Shown piece by piece: positions 19,940-31,056 of a stretch of 64,000 nt of DNA. A model generated the notes under the pieces. That model searched no databases. It was not told the origin of the DNA and was given only the letters and a program-made list of their open reading frames with translations. Position numbers and translations under genes: made by a program. How positions within the stretch are numbered: position 1 is the first letter of the stretch; every line of letters begins with the position of its first letter. The stretch is from Pyropia yezoensis. Taxonomy: Eukaryota > Rhodophyta > Bangiophyceae > Bangiales > Bangiaceae. Where the stretch lies: positions 13,755,777 to 13,819,776 of the forward strand of contig CM020619.1 in NCBI GenBank assembly GCA_009829735.1, written 5' to 3'.

Positions 19940-22768
19940 CTAGTGCCCCAGGTCGTGCGCATTGAAGCGACCAGGCGACTCACCACGCAAGTCACGCACC
20001 AACTCATCCAACGCCCGCATGAAGCGGTCGTACAGCGTGGCGCGTGACGCTGCCGTCACAGCGGCGTCGCCAAGCCCCCGCGACGCCGCCACATGCGTCG
20101 CCCCGTGGAAGCGGTCCACCTCGGCCAACAACGCCTGCTGCGTCACCCGTGTGGTCTCACACCACACGCGGTTGTGCAGGCCCGCCGGGATGTACATCCG
20201 GCGGAGTCGCCGCACATCTTCGGCGCGGAAGATGCGCCTAAACGCCGCCTCGTCGGCGTCAGACCCGACGAGGCGGACCCACCCCGGGGAGCAGCGGTAC
20301 CCAGATGGGGTGCGCGACCGACGCCGAGAACCCGAGCCCGAGCGCGGCCCACGTCGGGCCGACGGCGACTGAGAAGGCGACGAGGAAGAACTCGCCGAAG
20401 AAGAACGGCCGCGACGACGGCCAGAGCGACGGGACGACCGCCGTCGACGCGGAGACGACGACCGACCACGAGAAGATCGACGACCACTAGCCGCATCCTC
20501 CGACCGGCTGCGTCGGCGCCTCGGACGACAGCGTTCGCCATCGGCGGACGCGCGACCCGGAGAAACGCCCGCGCGCCCACGCTTGCCGGCCGTCGGCGAC
20601 GGACCGTCGGCACCGGCCGACGGTCCGCCGGCAGCGGGCGGCCGCGGCGGAGCCCCTGGGCCGTAGCCACCTCGATCGCCGTGCTCGCCCTGCCCATCCA
20701 ACGGGAAGGGCCCGGCGGCAGCACCCGACGGGTACCCACTGGGGTACGACCACTGCGAACCCCCGGGGGGCCAACGACCGCGGCCACCCCCACGACCACC
20801 ATGGCCACGCCCCCTCCCACGTGGACCACCTCGGCCACGCCGAGGGGCGCCCGCCCAACCGTCACCAACAGGCCGACGAGGGCGAGCCTCACCCGCCTCC
20901 CGCCACTGCTTCTCGGCGAAGGCCGCCGCGCGACGGCGCGCCGCCACATCCGCGGCCGCCGCGCGGCGCTCGGCCTCTTCAACCGCGGCTGCCCGAGCCG
21001 CGGCCCCGGCACGCGCCGCGCTAGCACGGGCGGCATCCTGGGCCCCGCGGGCCCCCGCGGTACCCGCTGGCCCCGCCGGCTGGTCGTTGACATCCCCGTC
21101 AACGGCCATTGCAACCACCACCGGCTCGCCAAGCGGCACCGAGGACGACCGACGCTGGAACCGTCCCGCGTTTAGCCGGTCGGCTTCCTGCCGACCCGCC
21201 GGGGCGCCGCTGGGAGCGCCCGCCAACGCCGCCCGCTTCGCACGGGCGCGCGCCTGGTCAGCCTCCAGCGACGCCCGCGCCCGCCGTCGGTCATCCGCCC
21301 GCTCGCCCTCCTCCGCAGCCACGCTGGCCGCCAGCCGTGCAGCGGCCCGCTTAGCGCCGCGGCGTAGCGACGCCGCCCGCGCCGACCGAGACGACCGGAC
21401 GACGGGCCGGAACTCGGGCGCTGCCGCGCCCAAGTTCCGACCCCACGCCCCCGGCACCACCACCGGGAGTGCGGCACCGGCAGCGGGCCCCTCCCCATCG
21501 TCGCCATCTTGGCGACGCATCGGCCCGCCATCCGAGGACTCGTCCACCATCGGGAACCCCGGCAACCGCTCCAAGGCGGCGAACCCGTGCGACGTCAAGG
21601 GGAGGTAGCGCACCGCTACCTCCCGTGCGGCGTCGCCTACGCCACCTGCCTCGACGTATGTCGTCACGTCGGCCCATGGGAACGCCAACGCCCCGACGAC
21701 GCAGTTGTGGAACGCCAACGCGTACCCATCGGGCGACCCAGCTTGCAAGTCGCCCACCGGCAACCGGGCGAACACCTCCAAGAGCGCGCGCTTGAGCCGC
21801 ACCAACACCTCCTGCTCGCGCAGGAGGCGGAACCACGTCGCCGCGTAGTCAAACACCATCTCCGTGGACACGATCGTCCACGCGACGTGGCTGGCGTCGC
21901 CCAAGTACGAGAAGACGTGCTCCGCCAACCGCGGCATCGTCGGCGGCACCGACAGGCCCGACTCGACAAACAAGTCGGGCAACGCCACCATCTCGGCCGC
22001 CTGCGCGGCCTCGTGCACGTTCAACCACGCCGCCCACACTGGGCAGGCGTACCCGCCGAGCATCGCCGCCACTCGACGGCGCTTGAGCTTGCTGCCGGCC
22101 AGCGGCGGGGTCTTCAAGTACCCGCCGCCGCGCACCGACAGATCCATGTCGACCGGCGTCGTCTCGGAGTACGACGCCGACGAGTGCTGCCGCAACGCCG
22201 CACTCAAGGCCGACAACGCTGGCATCGCCGCCGTCGTCGGCGCGTACATGATGTCCAGCCCGTCGTAGATCTCCCCCTCTACGAACCGAGCGTGCGGCCA
22301 CTCCCGCCGCAGGCGGTCGAACGCCATCGCCGCCGAGTGCACCGGGGAAGAGTGACGACCGTCGTGGTGCCTGACCGCCACGACGTAGAGGCGCCGCACC
22401 CACGGCTGGATGCCCTGCGCCCTCGACAGCTGCCGCAACAACTCGTTGGCGAACACCAACGCCATGTACGTCACCGACTGCACCCCCGGCGAGCCCGCCG
22501 CCGGCACGCCGTGGATGTCCGCCAACCGCGTGCCCTCGTACGTGGCCACGGGGTCCGCCTCCATCACGTCCACGAAGTCGGTGGGCAGCTCCCACCGCAC
22601 CTCCCCCACCCGCCACAAGCAGTCGGTATGGTGCGACTTGGCGACGCGCCCCAAGTCCGCGTTCACCTCGACGGCCGTCGAGGTAGCGGGCAGGTTGGCC
22701 CACTCCGCCAACGGGGGGAAGTCCACCTCGTCGGGCATCCCCGGGTGCCACCGCGTCGGGACCGGCAT
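19940..22768 (-). CDS. Antisense RGG/RS-rich ORF, copy B
   Basis: Counterpart of the copy A antisense ORF, with the same length and frame (offset 10759). It has an N-terminal unknown globular part, RGG repeats, an RS tract and a conserved C-terminal segment. It is intact although pol in the same copy is frameshifted. The function is unknown. The ATG at 22768 is chosen because it is the first one outside the LTR. Confidence 0.75.
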   Translation of the reverse strand: MPVPTRWHPGMPDEVDFPPLAEWANLPATSTAVEVNADLGRVAKSHHTDCLWRVGEVRWELPTDFVDVMEADPVATYEGTRLADIHGVPAAGSPGVQSVTYMALVFANELLRQLSRAQGIQPWVRRLYVVAVRHHDGRHSSPVHSAAMAFDRLRREWPHARFVEGEIYDGLDIMYAPTTAAMPALSALSAALRQHSSASYSETTPVDMDLSVRGGGYLKTPPLAGSKLKRRRVAAMLGGYACPVWAAWLNVHEAAQAAEMVALPDLFVESGLSVPPTMPRLAEHVFSYLGDASHVAWTIVSTEMVFDYAATWFRLLREQEVLVRLKRALLEVFARLPVGDLQAGSPDGYALAFHNCVVGALAFPWADVTTYVEAGGVGDAAREVAVRYLPLTSHGFAALERLPGFPMVDESSDGGPMRRQDGDDGEGPAAGAALPVVVPGAWGRNLGAAAPEFRPVVRSSRSARAASLRRGAKRAAARLAASVAAEEGERADDRRRARASLEADQARARAKRAALAGAPSGAPAGRQEADRLNAGRFQRRSSSVPLGEPVVVAMAVDGDVNDQPAGPAGTAGARGAQDAARASAARAGAAARAAAVEEAERRAAAADVAARRRAAAFAEKQWREAGEARPRRPVGDGWAGAPRRGRGGPRGRGRGHGGRGGGRGRWPPGGSQWSYPSGYPSGAAAGPFPLDGQGEHGDRGGYGPGAPPRPPAAGGPSAGADGPSPTAGKRGRAGVSPGRASADGERCRPRRRRSRSEDAASGRRSSRGRSSSPRRRRSSRRSGRRRGRSSSASSSSSPSQSPSARRGPRSGSGSRRRSRTPSGYRCSPGWVRLVGSDADEAAFRRIFRAEDVRRLRRMYIPAGLHNRVWCETTRVTQQALLAEVDRFHGATHVAASRGLGDAAVTAASRATLYDRFMRALDELVRDLRGESPGRFNAHDLGH

Positions 22769-22868
22769 GGCCACGACGCGGTACGGCAGAAGAAGAGGAC
22801 GACGTGCGCCTCGGCCGGCTCGCCCGCCGTGGTCGTCGAGGGGCGACGACGAACTAAGGAGGGGGGTA

Positions 22869-23520
22869 TGTGGCATAAATACCCCCCCCGCACCGCACCC
22901 GCCTAAGGGGACGGGGGCGTGCAGGGGTCGGGCCACGGGCGGAACGGGACGCTGCCAGCGCCAAGTGCTGGCAGCACGCCCGCCGCCGCCCGGGCGACCC
23001 TGCCCCCCGACGCCTGCTGGCGTCGGGCGGCACCTGCGGCCGCGACTGGTGATCCGCCACCAGGCGTGACCCCCCCTGGGCAAACAAGTGGCGGGCGTGC
23101 GCCGGCGGGCGATCCCACCACTCATTGGAGCTCCCGGGCTCGTGGAGGGCAGCCACGTGGAGCCAGATCTAGTACTCCCTGTGACAACCGACGGGAGTTA
23201 CCCGTCGGTTGTGGCAAGCCCTTTCGGGGGGTACTTAACTATTTTCGCATGTACTTATCGTCTTGGAGGGATTTCTTATCGTTTCTCAGGACAGGCCGGC
23301 CCAACCGGGTCGGCCTCGCCGATCGAGGGTTGCGACCGGCCGGCGGGGCCCTCTTCAGGGCCCGCGCCGGCGGTCTCGTCTCGCATCTCCTTGCTCGGCA
23401 GGTTTACACGTATCCTTCTTTGTCCCGTTTACTTGCCTTTGACTTGGCACTGCGGTTACGAGCCTGTACGTGATTCCTCCCCTTGGGTACGGTCCCCCGC
23501 GGGGGTCCCGTCTTGCCACA
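22869..23520 (+). repeat. LTR 3 (right-most LTR), 652 bp
   Basis: It begins TGTGGCA and ends TGCCACA, the same length as LTR 1 with no difference seen by eye. It is followed directly by ATGTA, matching the left flank of LTR 1. A polypurine tract precedes it. Confidence 0.93.
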
Positions 23521-23525
23521 ATGTA
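23521..23525. other. Target-site duplication, right copy (ATGTA)
   Basis: Matches 1699-1703. After it, the KDZ exon resumes in the same frame as before the insertion. The inserted length including one duplication copy, 21822 bases, is divisible by three. Confidence 0.85.
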
Positions 23526-23780
23526 TGGGAGCGATCGGCTGATTGGATGCGCCTCATTAGGGATGGAGCCGCGTGCTCCGGCAATGCCCACCTGGAAGAA
23601 TTGACGATGATGAGGAAGCTGTACAAGGAGTGCATGCGGTTTGGACACGTACGCGACACCACGGAGACACTTGTGGAGCCATATTGCGGATCATGCGGAA
23701 CCAAGCGGGCGGAGCGGCACGACGTCGTGACAGAGCCAGCCAGTATCTACACACACCATTCTACTGCTCCGGTCTTACAG
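23526..23780 (+). pseudogene. KDZ transposase, 3' part of exon 1
   Basis: 85 codons continue the frame broken at 1703 and contain a further Cys pair in the context EPYCGSCGTK. The exon is inferred to end at 23780, where CAG is followed by GTATGT, a good donor. The proposed 82-base intron (23781-23862) ends TGTGCAG after a pyrimidine-containing stretch and joins this frame exactly to the frame of 23863-27144. Without splicing, the frame stops at 23798. Confidence 0.65.
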
Positions 23781-23862
23781 GTATGTGCGTGGTGTTAAAC
23801 TCCGTCACCCCCCGCTTGTGTACGGCTACAGCCTGTGTATTCTTCTGGCTGCACATGTGCAG

Positions 23863-26800
23863 GCTCATTGCGCACACGGGCGCCAGACTTGGACGCCTGC
23901 TGACCCCACACACGAACTGTTGGCGACCCGTTTACCCATTTGCTCTCGTTATGTTCTGCTTGTCGACTGGGCCCGTGCCGCAAACCTGAAGATATCCGTC
24001 GCTCGGTGGAAGTGCGACAAGCCGGATTGCTTGCGCTCCGTTGAATACGACGGCTCCGCGGACTCATTGTTCTGCCTTCGACGTCGGAACAAGCACCGTC
24101 GATGGATGATCTTTACTCGCGCCTTGCTCGACAAGCTGTTTGCGTTCATCATCACCGCGCGGACGACCTACACAGCGGCCACTCGCTACTTATCCAACGA
24201 TATCCGGTGCTTCCAACTCCGGAGGCAAGATGTTGTCAAGCTTGGTACTGCCATGCTGCGCATCTTTCGCATACCTCCCGAGACTGGACGGTGTCCAATA
24301 TGCGGTCCCAATCCGCAGTTCATTGTGATTGATGGACAAGCGCTGGGGTGCACTGACCCCGACGATGCGCAGCCCACTCGCTTGGACGAGGAGTGCCCAG
24401 TTCTCGACGTACCAGCCACCAAGCTCTGCATCATTGAGAATGCGGGACTGCGAGCTGCTATCAACAAGGTTCTTCGCGGCTCCACGGCGCTCACCGACAC
24501 ACAGGCTGAGCTCCTGCGCAAGTGGAACCAGGACATGGCTGTATCCGGGCGGCGCTCGGCGGAAGGTGCAGCAGCTTATCTGTTCTTCTTGATGTTCCCT
24601 CTGAATGATAGCCCTTCATTGGACAAGAAATCAGCAGCGAGCCAAGGACAAGGTTCTACTGGACTGGTGGAAAGTGACGCTCTAGCGGCCGGCGTCGACA
24701 GTAAGCGGCCTCGCGGTGTTAAGCGCAAGCCTGGCAGTGCGGATCGCACTCTGGAGAGTGCCCTGCGGCAGGGCGCTGATGGCGAACTCACTCTGGGCGG
24801 GCCAGGTGCGCCTGTCGTCGCCGCTCCGACCACTTGGAGAGATAGGACCGGTATCTGTGCTCCCAACTTCGGCTCCTTTCCCCGAGATGACGACGGTGCG
24901 TGGCTCGCAATCATTCCGTTCTTTCAAGCCATGCTTGCGGAAACTGTGTCGGGCATGTTTCATGGCCACGACGAGAAGGCCGTGCGACTCGCTGCAAACA
25001 CGTTCCGCATTATGCCGGTGGGCATGTGGCGCAAGGTAACGAAGGCGCTTGACGGGGTCGGCTTTGTCGCCAGCTTTGTCGGTCGCATGGCCGCGCAGCT
25101 CGACAAGAACCAGCGCTTCCGTGTCGCGCTGGGCCGGTTGCTGCTCGCGGCTGTTGATATGGAGACCGTTATCGACCACTCATTTGACAAGATTGCCCGC
25201 AGTAAGGAGAGCCTACAGCGCGGCTGGGTGAACGCCTCGTATTGCGAGCAGTGGGGGGGAACTCCTTCCCCCGCGGACTACAAACGGTGGCGCGCGCTTC
25301 GGCACGGTGGTGAGGAACCTGACGTCGACGATCCATTTGTCAGCTACGAGTACTTCGCCGGTCTTGCGCGCGTCAGACCGGGTATCAAGGACTCTGAGGC
25401 CGCCAAGCGCCGGGTCGGCTACCGCGGCAAGGACCGACACGCTGCCGACATGGAGGGGGACGCAGACTCGTGCAACAAGGCTTTCTCGATCAAGTGTGGC
25501 CTTACACAAGGCGTCTTTAACGTCGTTTGCCCTCACGTTGTTACCCTGGGATTCCGGTGCTTGTTCCGCGCGGAGAGTGTCGGCGAGGCTCTCTCCATTG
25601 TGCTTGAGCGCTTTCCCCAGCTGCCGAAGGTTATTTTCTATGACGTCGCTTGTAAGCTGGACAAGAATGCCCTGCGGCGTGTGCGGCCTATCCTGCGCTC
25701 TCACGGTTTTCGGTGCATTCTTGACCGCCCGCACTCCATCACGCACTCCTGTTCTCCGATCTACATGCCCGATGAGAGCCTGGGCTCAACCGCTGTGGTG
25801 GCAACCCAGGCGGCGGAGGTCAGCCACTCTATTGCGGTGGTCAATAGAACGAGTCTCGCCTTCATGGCGCCCGCCACCTACATGGTGCACAAGATGGCCC
25901 AGGTCGCGATGATGAATGTGCGGAAGATCCATCGACTGCTGCAGGTCAACAGTGGGGCGGAAAATGACCACGTGCCTCTCTCTCCGTTCTACCATGCTCA
26001 ACTCTCCCGCACTTGCCAGCGTGGCTCAGTGTGCTCCTGTCAGATGGACGTCGGCGTCTCTGGTCCCCCTGTGTCCGACGACAACTCCGTGTCTTCATCA
26101 TCTGCAATGGACCTGGCCACGGACGGGCTAGCCGACTTGGGGACGGGCCTTGTTGAGACCGGTGCAGACAGTGACGGTGGTGATCAAGCTACGGAAGCCC
26201 GACATGTCCCTAAAGGCGATGCACGGGATGGGCGCCACGTCAAACTTGCCTCAGGTGTCCCTCAAGTCGCCACAGGGCTGCGCGGTGTCTCTTTTCCGAA
26301 GGACAGGCAGCTGCTGCGGCCGCTTTCCACGGCTCCTTTGTTGCCCTCTGAGACTTCAATTGTGGACTCTATTACGCATGACAGGTTGCCAGCGGAGATC
26401 GCACGTGCCGTCAACAAGTCCAAGTCGGTGCTGACTGTGAACGACTTCGTCAACCTGCGCCCCATGCGCTGGCTCAACGATGAGGCGATGAACTCGTTTG
26501 TTGCGCTCGTCAACCACCGTGACGGCCTCTTGCGAGCGTCTTTCAACCGTGTGGGGTCGTCCCACGATGAGGATGCGGATGATGACGGCATGTCCGAGGG
26601 CCCCTCGCCACCACGGGCTTACATGTTTAGCACGTATTTTTTTTCCAGGATGGTTGAGCGCGGCGGCGTCTACGACTACCATGGTGTGCGCAACTGGGGG
26701 CGCAAGGGCAATCTACACCTGGGTGCCGTAGACGTGATCTTGGTCCCCATTTTCATTGACGGCTGCCACTGGGTGCTTGTTGTCATCAACGTGAGCTCTC

Positions 26801-27144
26801 GCAGCTTCCTGTTCTACGACCCGATGTTCTCGGCGACGCACGCCGATTACGTGCCTGCGCTTCGTCAGTGGTTGCAGGACGAGGCGGACCAGCGCCTCGG
26901 CGCTGATGATGTCGTCGAGTGGGACATCCCAGCTTGGCAAGTGCTTACCGATAGCAGTCTACCGCGACAGCGGGACGGCTCGAGCTGCGGCGTCTTTGTG
27001 CTGGCCGTGGCAGATTGTCTGGCGACGGGCACTCCCGCCACCTTCACGCAAGAGGACGTTCCAGTATTACGCCAGCGACTGGCTTTGTCTCTGTATCGCG
27101 ATGATCTCACTGTTGGGCATTTGCTAGAGGGTGGAGAAGAGTGA
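23863..27144 (+). CDS. KDZ transposase core with C-terminal Ulp1-type protease
   Basis: This is the main exon of a Kyakuja-Dileera-Zisupton class transposase. Residues are counted from 23785. A Cys cluster (KCDKPDC...FC) lies near residues 75-100. The KDZ catalytic region includes a CPHVV...RAESVGEAL segment and FYDVACKL with D620, followed by the His/Cys-rich region DRPHSITHSCSP. This core is an RNase H-like transposase fold. The C-terminus is a C48/Ulp1 cysteine protease with the complete set H995, D1012, Q1062 and C1068 (DGSSCG). KDZ transposases with Ulp1 domains are known from other eukaryotes. The open frame reaches back to 23731, but splicing from 23780 to 23863 best explains the frame change. 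The core looks intact, and the gene is broken upstream by the retroelement. Confidence 0.85.
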   Translation, partial: AHCAHGRQTWTPADPTHELLATRLPICSRYVLLVDWARAANLKISVARWKCDKPDCLRSVEYDGSADSLFCLRRRNKHRRWMIFTRALLDKLFAFIITARTTYTAATRYLSNDIRCFQLRRQDVVKLGTAMLRIFRIPPETGRCPICGPNPQFIVIDGQALGCTDPDDAQPTRLDEECPVLDVPATKLCIIENAGLRAAINKVLRGSTALTDTQAELLRKWNQDMAVSGRRSAEGAAAYLFFLMFPLNDSPSLDKKSAASQGQGSTGLVESDALAAGVDSKRPRGVKRKPGSADRTLESALRQGADGELTLGGPGAPVVAAPTTWRDRTGICAPNFGSFPRDDDGAWLAIIPFFQAMLAETVSGMFHGHDEKAVRLAANTFRIMPVGMWRKVTKALDGVGFVASFVGRMAAQLDKNQRFRVALGRLLLAAVDMETVIDHSFDKIARSKESLQRGWVNASYCEQWGGTPSPADYKRWRALRHGGEEPDVDDPFVSYEYFAGLARVRPGIKDSEAAKRRVGYRGKDRHAADMEGDADSCNKAFSIKCGLTQGVFNVVCPHVVTLGFRCLFRAESVGEALSIVLERFPQLPKVIFYDVACKLDKNALRRVRPILRSHGFRCILDRPHSITHSCSPIYMPDESLGSTAVVATQAAEVSHSIAVVNRTSLAFMAPATYMVHKMAQVAMMNVRKIHRLLQVNSGAENDHVPLSPFYHAQLSRTCQRGSVCSCQMDVGVSGPPVSDDNSVSSSSAMDLATDGLADLGTGLVETGADSDGGDQATEARHVPKGDARDGRHVKLASGVPQVATGLRGVSFPKDRQLLRPLSTAPLLPSETSIVDSITHDRLPAEIARAVNKSKSVLTVNDFVNLRPMRWLNDEAMNSFVALVNHRDGLLRASFNRVGSSHDEDADDDGMSEGPSPPRAYMFSTYFFSRMVERGGVYDYHGVRNWGRKGNLHLGAVDVILVPIFIDGCHWVLVVINVSSRSFLFYDPMFSATHADYVPALRQWLQDEADQRLGADDVVEWDIPAWQVLTDSSLPRQRDGSSCGVFVLAVADCLATGTPATFTQEDVPVLRQRLALSLYRDDLTVGHLLEGGEE

Positions 27145-29484
27145 GTCTCGAAGAGGTATTGAGAGTAGCGCATCGGATGTTACCTCTGTTCCTACCGCGA
27201 AGCCACTGTTGGGCTGAATGACTCCCAGAACTTGTCTATCGCAGTTCATTGTCAACTCAGCATCTCATTGTGTCTGCATAGACGTTCAGTGCGGGCAGCG
27301 GTGCAGAATAATCAGGTGGGGTCTGCCACCTCATCCACGAAAGCAATCGTGTTCGCGTGCAGGTGACAGCTGCGGGCATGCAATGACCACTTGCACGGCA
27401 GGCATGGGTATGTCACACTCTCATATCCGGCCACCAGTACATCCACTCGGGGCACAGCGCTCGTCAGGGGAGCGCAACAAGTAGGCTTGAGGTTGTGGAG
27501 AAGCACATGAGAAACGATGCAACTCTATCACGCGCGACCAGAGCCAGGCTGGCGACGGCATCTGACAACGATGTTGGAGTAGCCCGAAGTTCCGCACAGG
27601 TCTCACACGGGCTGAGGGCAGCAATTGCACAGCCCGCGGACGTGGCAAGGCCGGCCTTTGGTGTGGAAGCGGGTCTGGCGGGGGCGACTCCCCAGCCCGC
27701 CGACCAGGTCATCGTCGCGAGTGCGCTGGCCCACGCCGCGGTCGCCGTCGACAGGTTCCGCAGGCCGAGCTGGGTGGCGCCGATAGCGTGTCAACCCGGT
27801 GGGTGTGCCTTTGACGGCGCCGGTGGGGGCGCACGGGAGTACAGGGGGGCGGGGAGGGTTTGGGGGGGTGATATGCTGACAGAGCCTCGAAAGGCTGCCG
27901 CTGGCACAACAAGTCAGCACTGTACGCGGATCGTACTGTGCTGGCCGTGGGAGAGAAGTGCAGACGCTGCGTCGGTCACTGGCCTGACGCCGCCATGCGA
28001 CCACACAGTTTTTCTCACTTCACTTCTCCAGATGCTGCAGCGCAGGTGGCCCAAGCAGAGTAGCGCCAGCTCATGAAAGGGTCACCCACCCGCTTAGCAG
28101 CGCTGTGGCGAGAGCGAGCGTTTATGGGCTGCTACAGTCGACCTCGACTAATGACTCCCTCCTGAGCAGCTCCCCTGACACACCTGCCCCAGCCGTGGTC
28201 TCTGGCCCTACTCTCTGCTGCCAAAGGAAGCCTTCAGGATTGGAGCAGCCTTCAGAAGAGCTGACCTCAGCTGATTGGAACCGGCCCATGTACGGGTCAC
28301 CCACCCGCGAGGCGCAGATGCGGCCTTGGCTTACGTGTACCGGCTGCTGATGTCATCCATCGTCAAACACGCCTCTCTTCCTCTTTTCCCTGAACCACCA
28401 TCCCGATCCATCTTTGCTGGCCTCGCAACGCTAACCACGTCTCCGACGGCACCCGTTGGACTGCGATTAGTAGTGATGATACGTACGCCTGTGTCTTCTC
28501 CCCCCCCGCACATCACGTGTCTTCCCCTGCGTCCGTCCTGGCGCGCGATGCCCCCCAGAACTGAACGGGTCGAACGGTCGCTTATGATCCCGGTGGCCGC
28601 GGCGACGACGGCGGCGGCGCCCGTGGGGTCGTCGGCGGCGGCAGTCGGCGGTGGTCGTGGGCATCAGTGCATGCTGTGCAGGAAGGGGCTAGCACCGTAT
28701 CCCGGCGAGGCGATCGGGGAGTGCAAAGCGGGCTGATGACCATGACACGAGGCTGCGTTGAAGTGTAAAATACTTGAAACCAGTTCAATGAGAATTGAGA
28801 ATACTTATCTTCTGATCCGCAGATCATTGGCCATATGGACCGAGAGGATCCTCAGGGAGTGGCTGAAGGCCCCATCTTCACGATCTCGTCAGTGAATCCA
28901 GAGGAGATCCACTCCAAAGCAAGAGTATTGAGACAGTTCACACTGAAGTGATCGCTTGAAAATGCGGCGCAGTTTCATACTTACTTGTGCACCTCCATCT
29001 TCTGACTAGACACGCGCCCACGCTTTCAAACCGTGTCTTTTGCCAGGCTGCGGGCTGGCCGTGGCATCGTTGATAACGGGTGTTTCCCGCCACCTCGCCA
29101 CATCGCCCCGCCAAGCCCGCCTACACCGCGCTTTGTCAACCGCCCTTTTGGTTACCGCCAAGAGTCTCCTGTGCATAGCCACGCAGAGGTATGGCGACGG
29201 GTCAGACGGCCGTAGCGCCTGTTGGGGCGTCTCGGTTTTTGGCGCCGTGGTTTCCGGCCACACTTGCCGCAGTACGCGTCGCGTTGCCCTTCTTCGTGGG
29301 CAGCACAGCGCACTATCGTCGCGCACGGCGTGACCTTCTACCCTTGGGTGACGACCACGTTCGGGCTGGCCACAGGTGCCGCTCGGGTGGGCGGTCCGCG
29401 CCGAGACCCTGCGCCGCGGCCCAGTGCGAGCCTGTGGTGTAGCAGACGTGGATCCTAGGCAGCCGGGGCTGGGGGGCCTTTGAG
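27145..29484. other. Region without a supported gene
   Basis: Mixed sequence. Short frames (27495-28076, 28275-28736, 29033-29333) show no recognisable domain and no composition unlike their antisense frames. GGGTCACCCACCCGC occurs twice, near 28079 and 28296. I found no terminal inverted repeat marking the right end of the KDZ transposon. Confidence 0.5.
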
Positions 29485-31044
29485 ATGGACACAACTCACC
29501 GCCGGCGGGACTTCCTCGCTCTTGTCACAGGCAATGTTTCTCGTCTTGTGAGTGCATCGGATGTGGACACGGTCGCGGAGCAACTGGTATCTCTTCCCAC
29601 ACCGGGGATGTTGGTGTCCTGCTGCTTTGAGAGCTCTTCCGATGCCTTGTGTTGGCTGACGCACCCCGTACCTGTTGAGGCGGTGCAGTCCGTGGTGGGT
29701 AGCGGACTCTTGGGACCCCCGTCGCCCGGTGCATCGGCTGGCTGCTGGTTTGCTGTCGCTTCGAGTGGTTCCCGTTCATGCTTCAACTTTTTCAGCTCTG
29801 GCACCGGCGGGGCTCTGTCCCTGATGAAGGAGTCAATGTCACCCTTATGTGCCGTCGGTCGATTTGCGGTCGCTGCGGACGCTTACCGGTGGCTGGCCAC
29901 GTCGGCGACGCAAGAACTTCTTCAGGTTCTGAGTGACGTGTGAGGCAGCACTCCACATCCTCCTGGACCGCGTGGCCCTACGGATGGCCCGACGGTACGC
30001 CGCAGCAGCCCTTCCCGTTTAAACTGCAGCCGGGCGCCCTTGCCAATTTCTACCGGGTCCCAACATCGCGGGAAGCTCGTCGACATTGATTGCGCCGTGG
30101 TGTCTGTCGTGCCAGCGCCTGTGGCGGCTCGCTCTCCGATCGCAACATGGTCCTCGCTTGAATCTTCTCGGTGCCTCGTAGTTGACGAGGATGGACCATC
30201 TGTTGATGCCTCCTCGCGGACTGGCCAGCGCCAAGACGGAGCGCACGCAGCTGTGTCACCAAGTGGAGAGCGCTCGCGGAAGCGAGCTTTCTCAACGATG
30301 TCTTCCTTAGATGGCGCGCATCCCCGCCACCCGAGCTTTTGTGCGTCTCCATTGCAGCCTCGTAGTCGTGCGAGCCTGGGATCCGCTCAACCTGTGAACC
30401 TGTCCAAGCCGGGTCAGGGGGCTGCTCAACAATGTTCGTCGTGTATCTGGGCAGCGTCGCAGAAGAAGAACCTGGATCTGTCTGCTCGCGGCAGCGGCGG
30501 GACTGCTGACGGGTCGCCCTATATGGCAAACCTGCTCCCTCCCCAGCATCGCTGCTATTGCAGTGCAGCTGTCAAGAAACTGCGTGAACTGGATCATGGA
30601 GGCTTGGGTGCGGCACGAAACCCTTTGGGTGCCGGTGACCCCGACGGACCTGCTCTATTTTCTCGAGCGTCCATATCTCGCATGATGGCGGATAGTGCAG
30701 CAGCATGGCAAGCCATGGACCGTGCTGCGGAGCTGGCGGCCCGTGCAGATGAGGCGGCTCGTCCTCGTCCGCCTACTTCCTCCACTTCGTCCAGATCATC
30801 AGACCTGCCTCGTACCTGTACATTGTGGGAGGGTTCTCTGCCAGCCTCATCTGGGATTGGGAGCGCTGGGGCTCGCGCTGGGCAAGGTGCTGTTGGCACT
30901 GTGACTTACGCTCCCTCGGTGGACGTCATGCACGCGTATACTCCGTCGACCGGCGGCGGCCTCCTGCAGGATACGTCGTGCCGTGCGGTGGAGGGAGCAG
31001 CGCAAAGTGCAGCGTCAACATGCGGACGTCCTTCCACTGCGTAA
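29485..31044 (+). pseudogene. N-terminal extension frame of the PIF1-like helicase (two stops)
   Basis: From the ATG at 29485 one frame runs to the helicase stop at 32463 (993 codons), interrupted only by TGA 29941-29943 and TAA 31042-31044. The first 152 codons are unrecognised. The stretch 30040-31041 is Ser/Ala/Pro-rich with a few Cys pairs (CSSC near 30450, CYC near 30550). It could be two exon-intron arrangements not resolved here, a decayed gene, or unrelated ORFs that share a frame by chance. No function is assigned. Confidence 0.4.
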
Positions 31045-31056
31045 CCACATGGAGCC

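Larger units (their letters stand above)
1704..23520 (+). mobile_element. Ty3/gypsy chromovirus block: LTR-A-LTR-(gap)-B-LTR
   Basis: The block is 21.8 kb with three LTRs (1704-2355, 12110-12760, 22869-23520), a complete internal region A (2356-12109) and a 5'-truncated region B (14911-22868). Only the outermost LTRs carry matching target duplications. Region B aligns to A (4149-12109) with an offset that changes from 10762 to 10759 through three single-base deletions, all in short homopolymers. I saw no substitutions in the stretches compared. This fits either one element partly duplicated by unequal recombination, or an assembly artefact around the N gap. The element lies inside exon 1 of a KDZ transposase gene. 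Confidence 0.9.

Noticed and set aside
27145..29484. Terminal inverted repeat of the KDZ transposon
   Set aside because: I compared the sequence after the stop with the left end of the window and found no convincing inverted match; the left end may lie outside the window.
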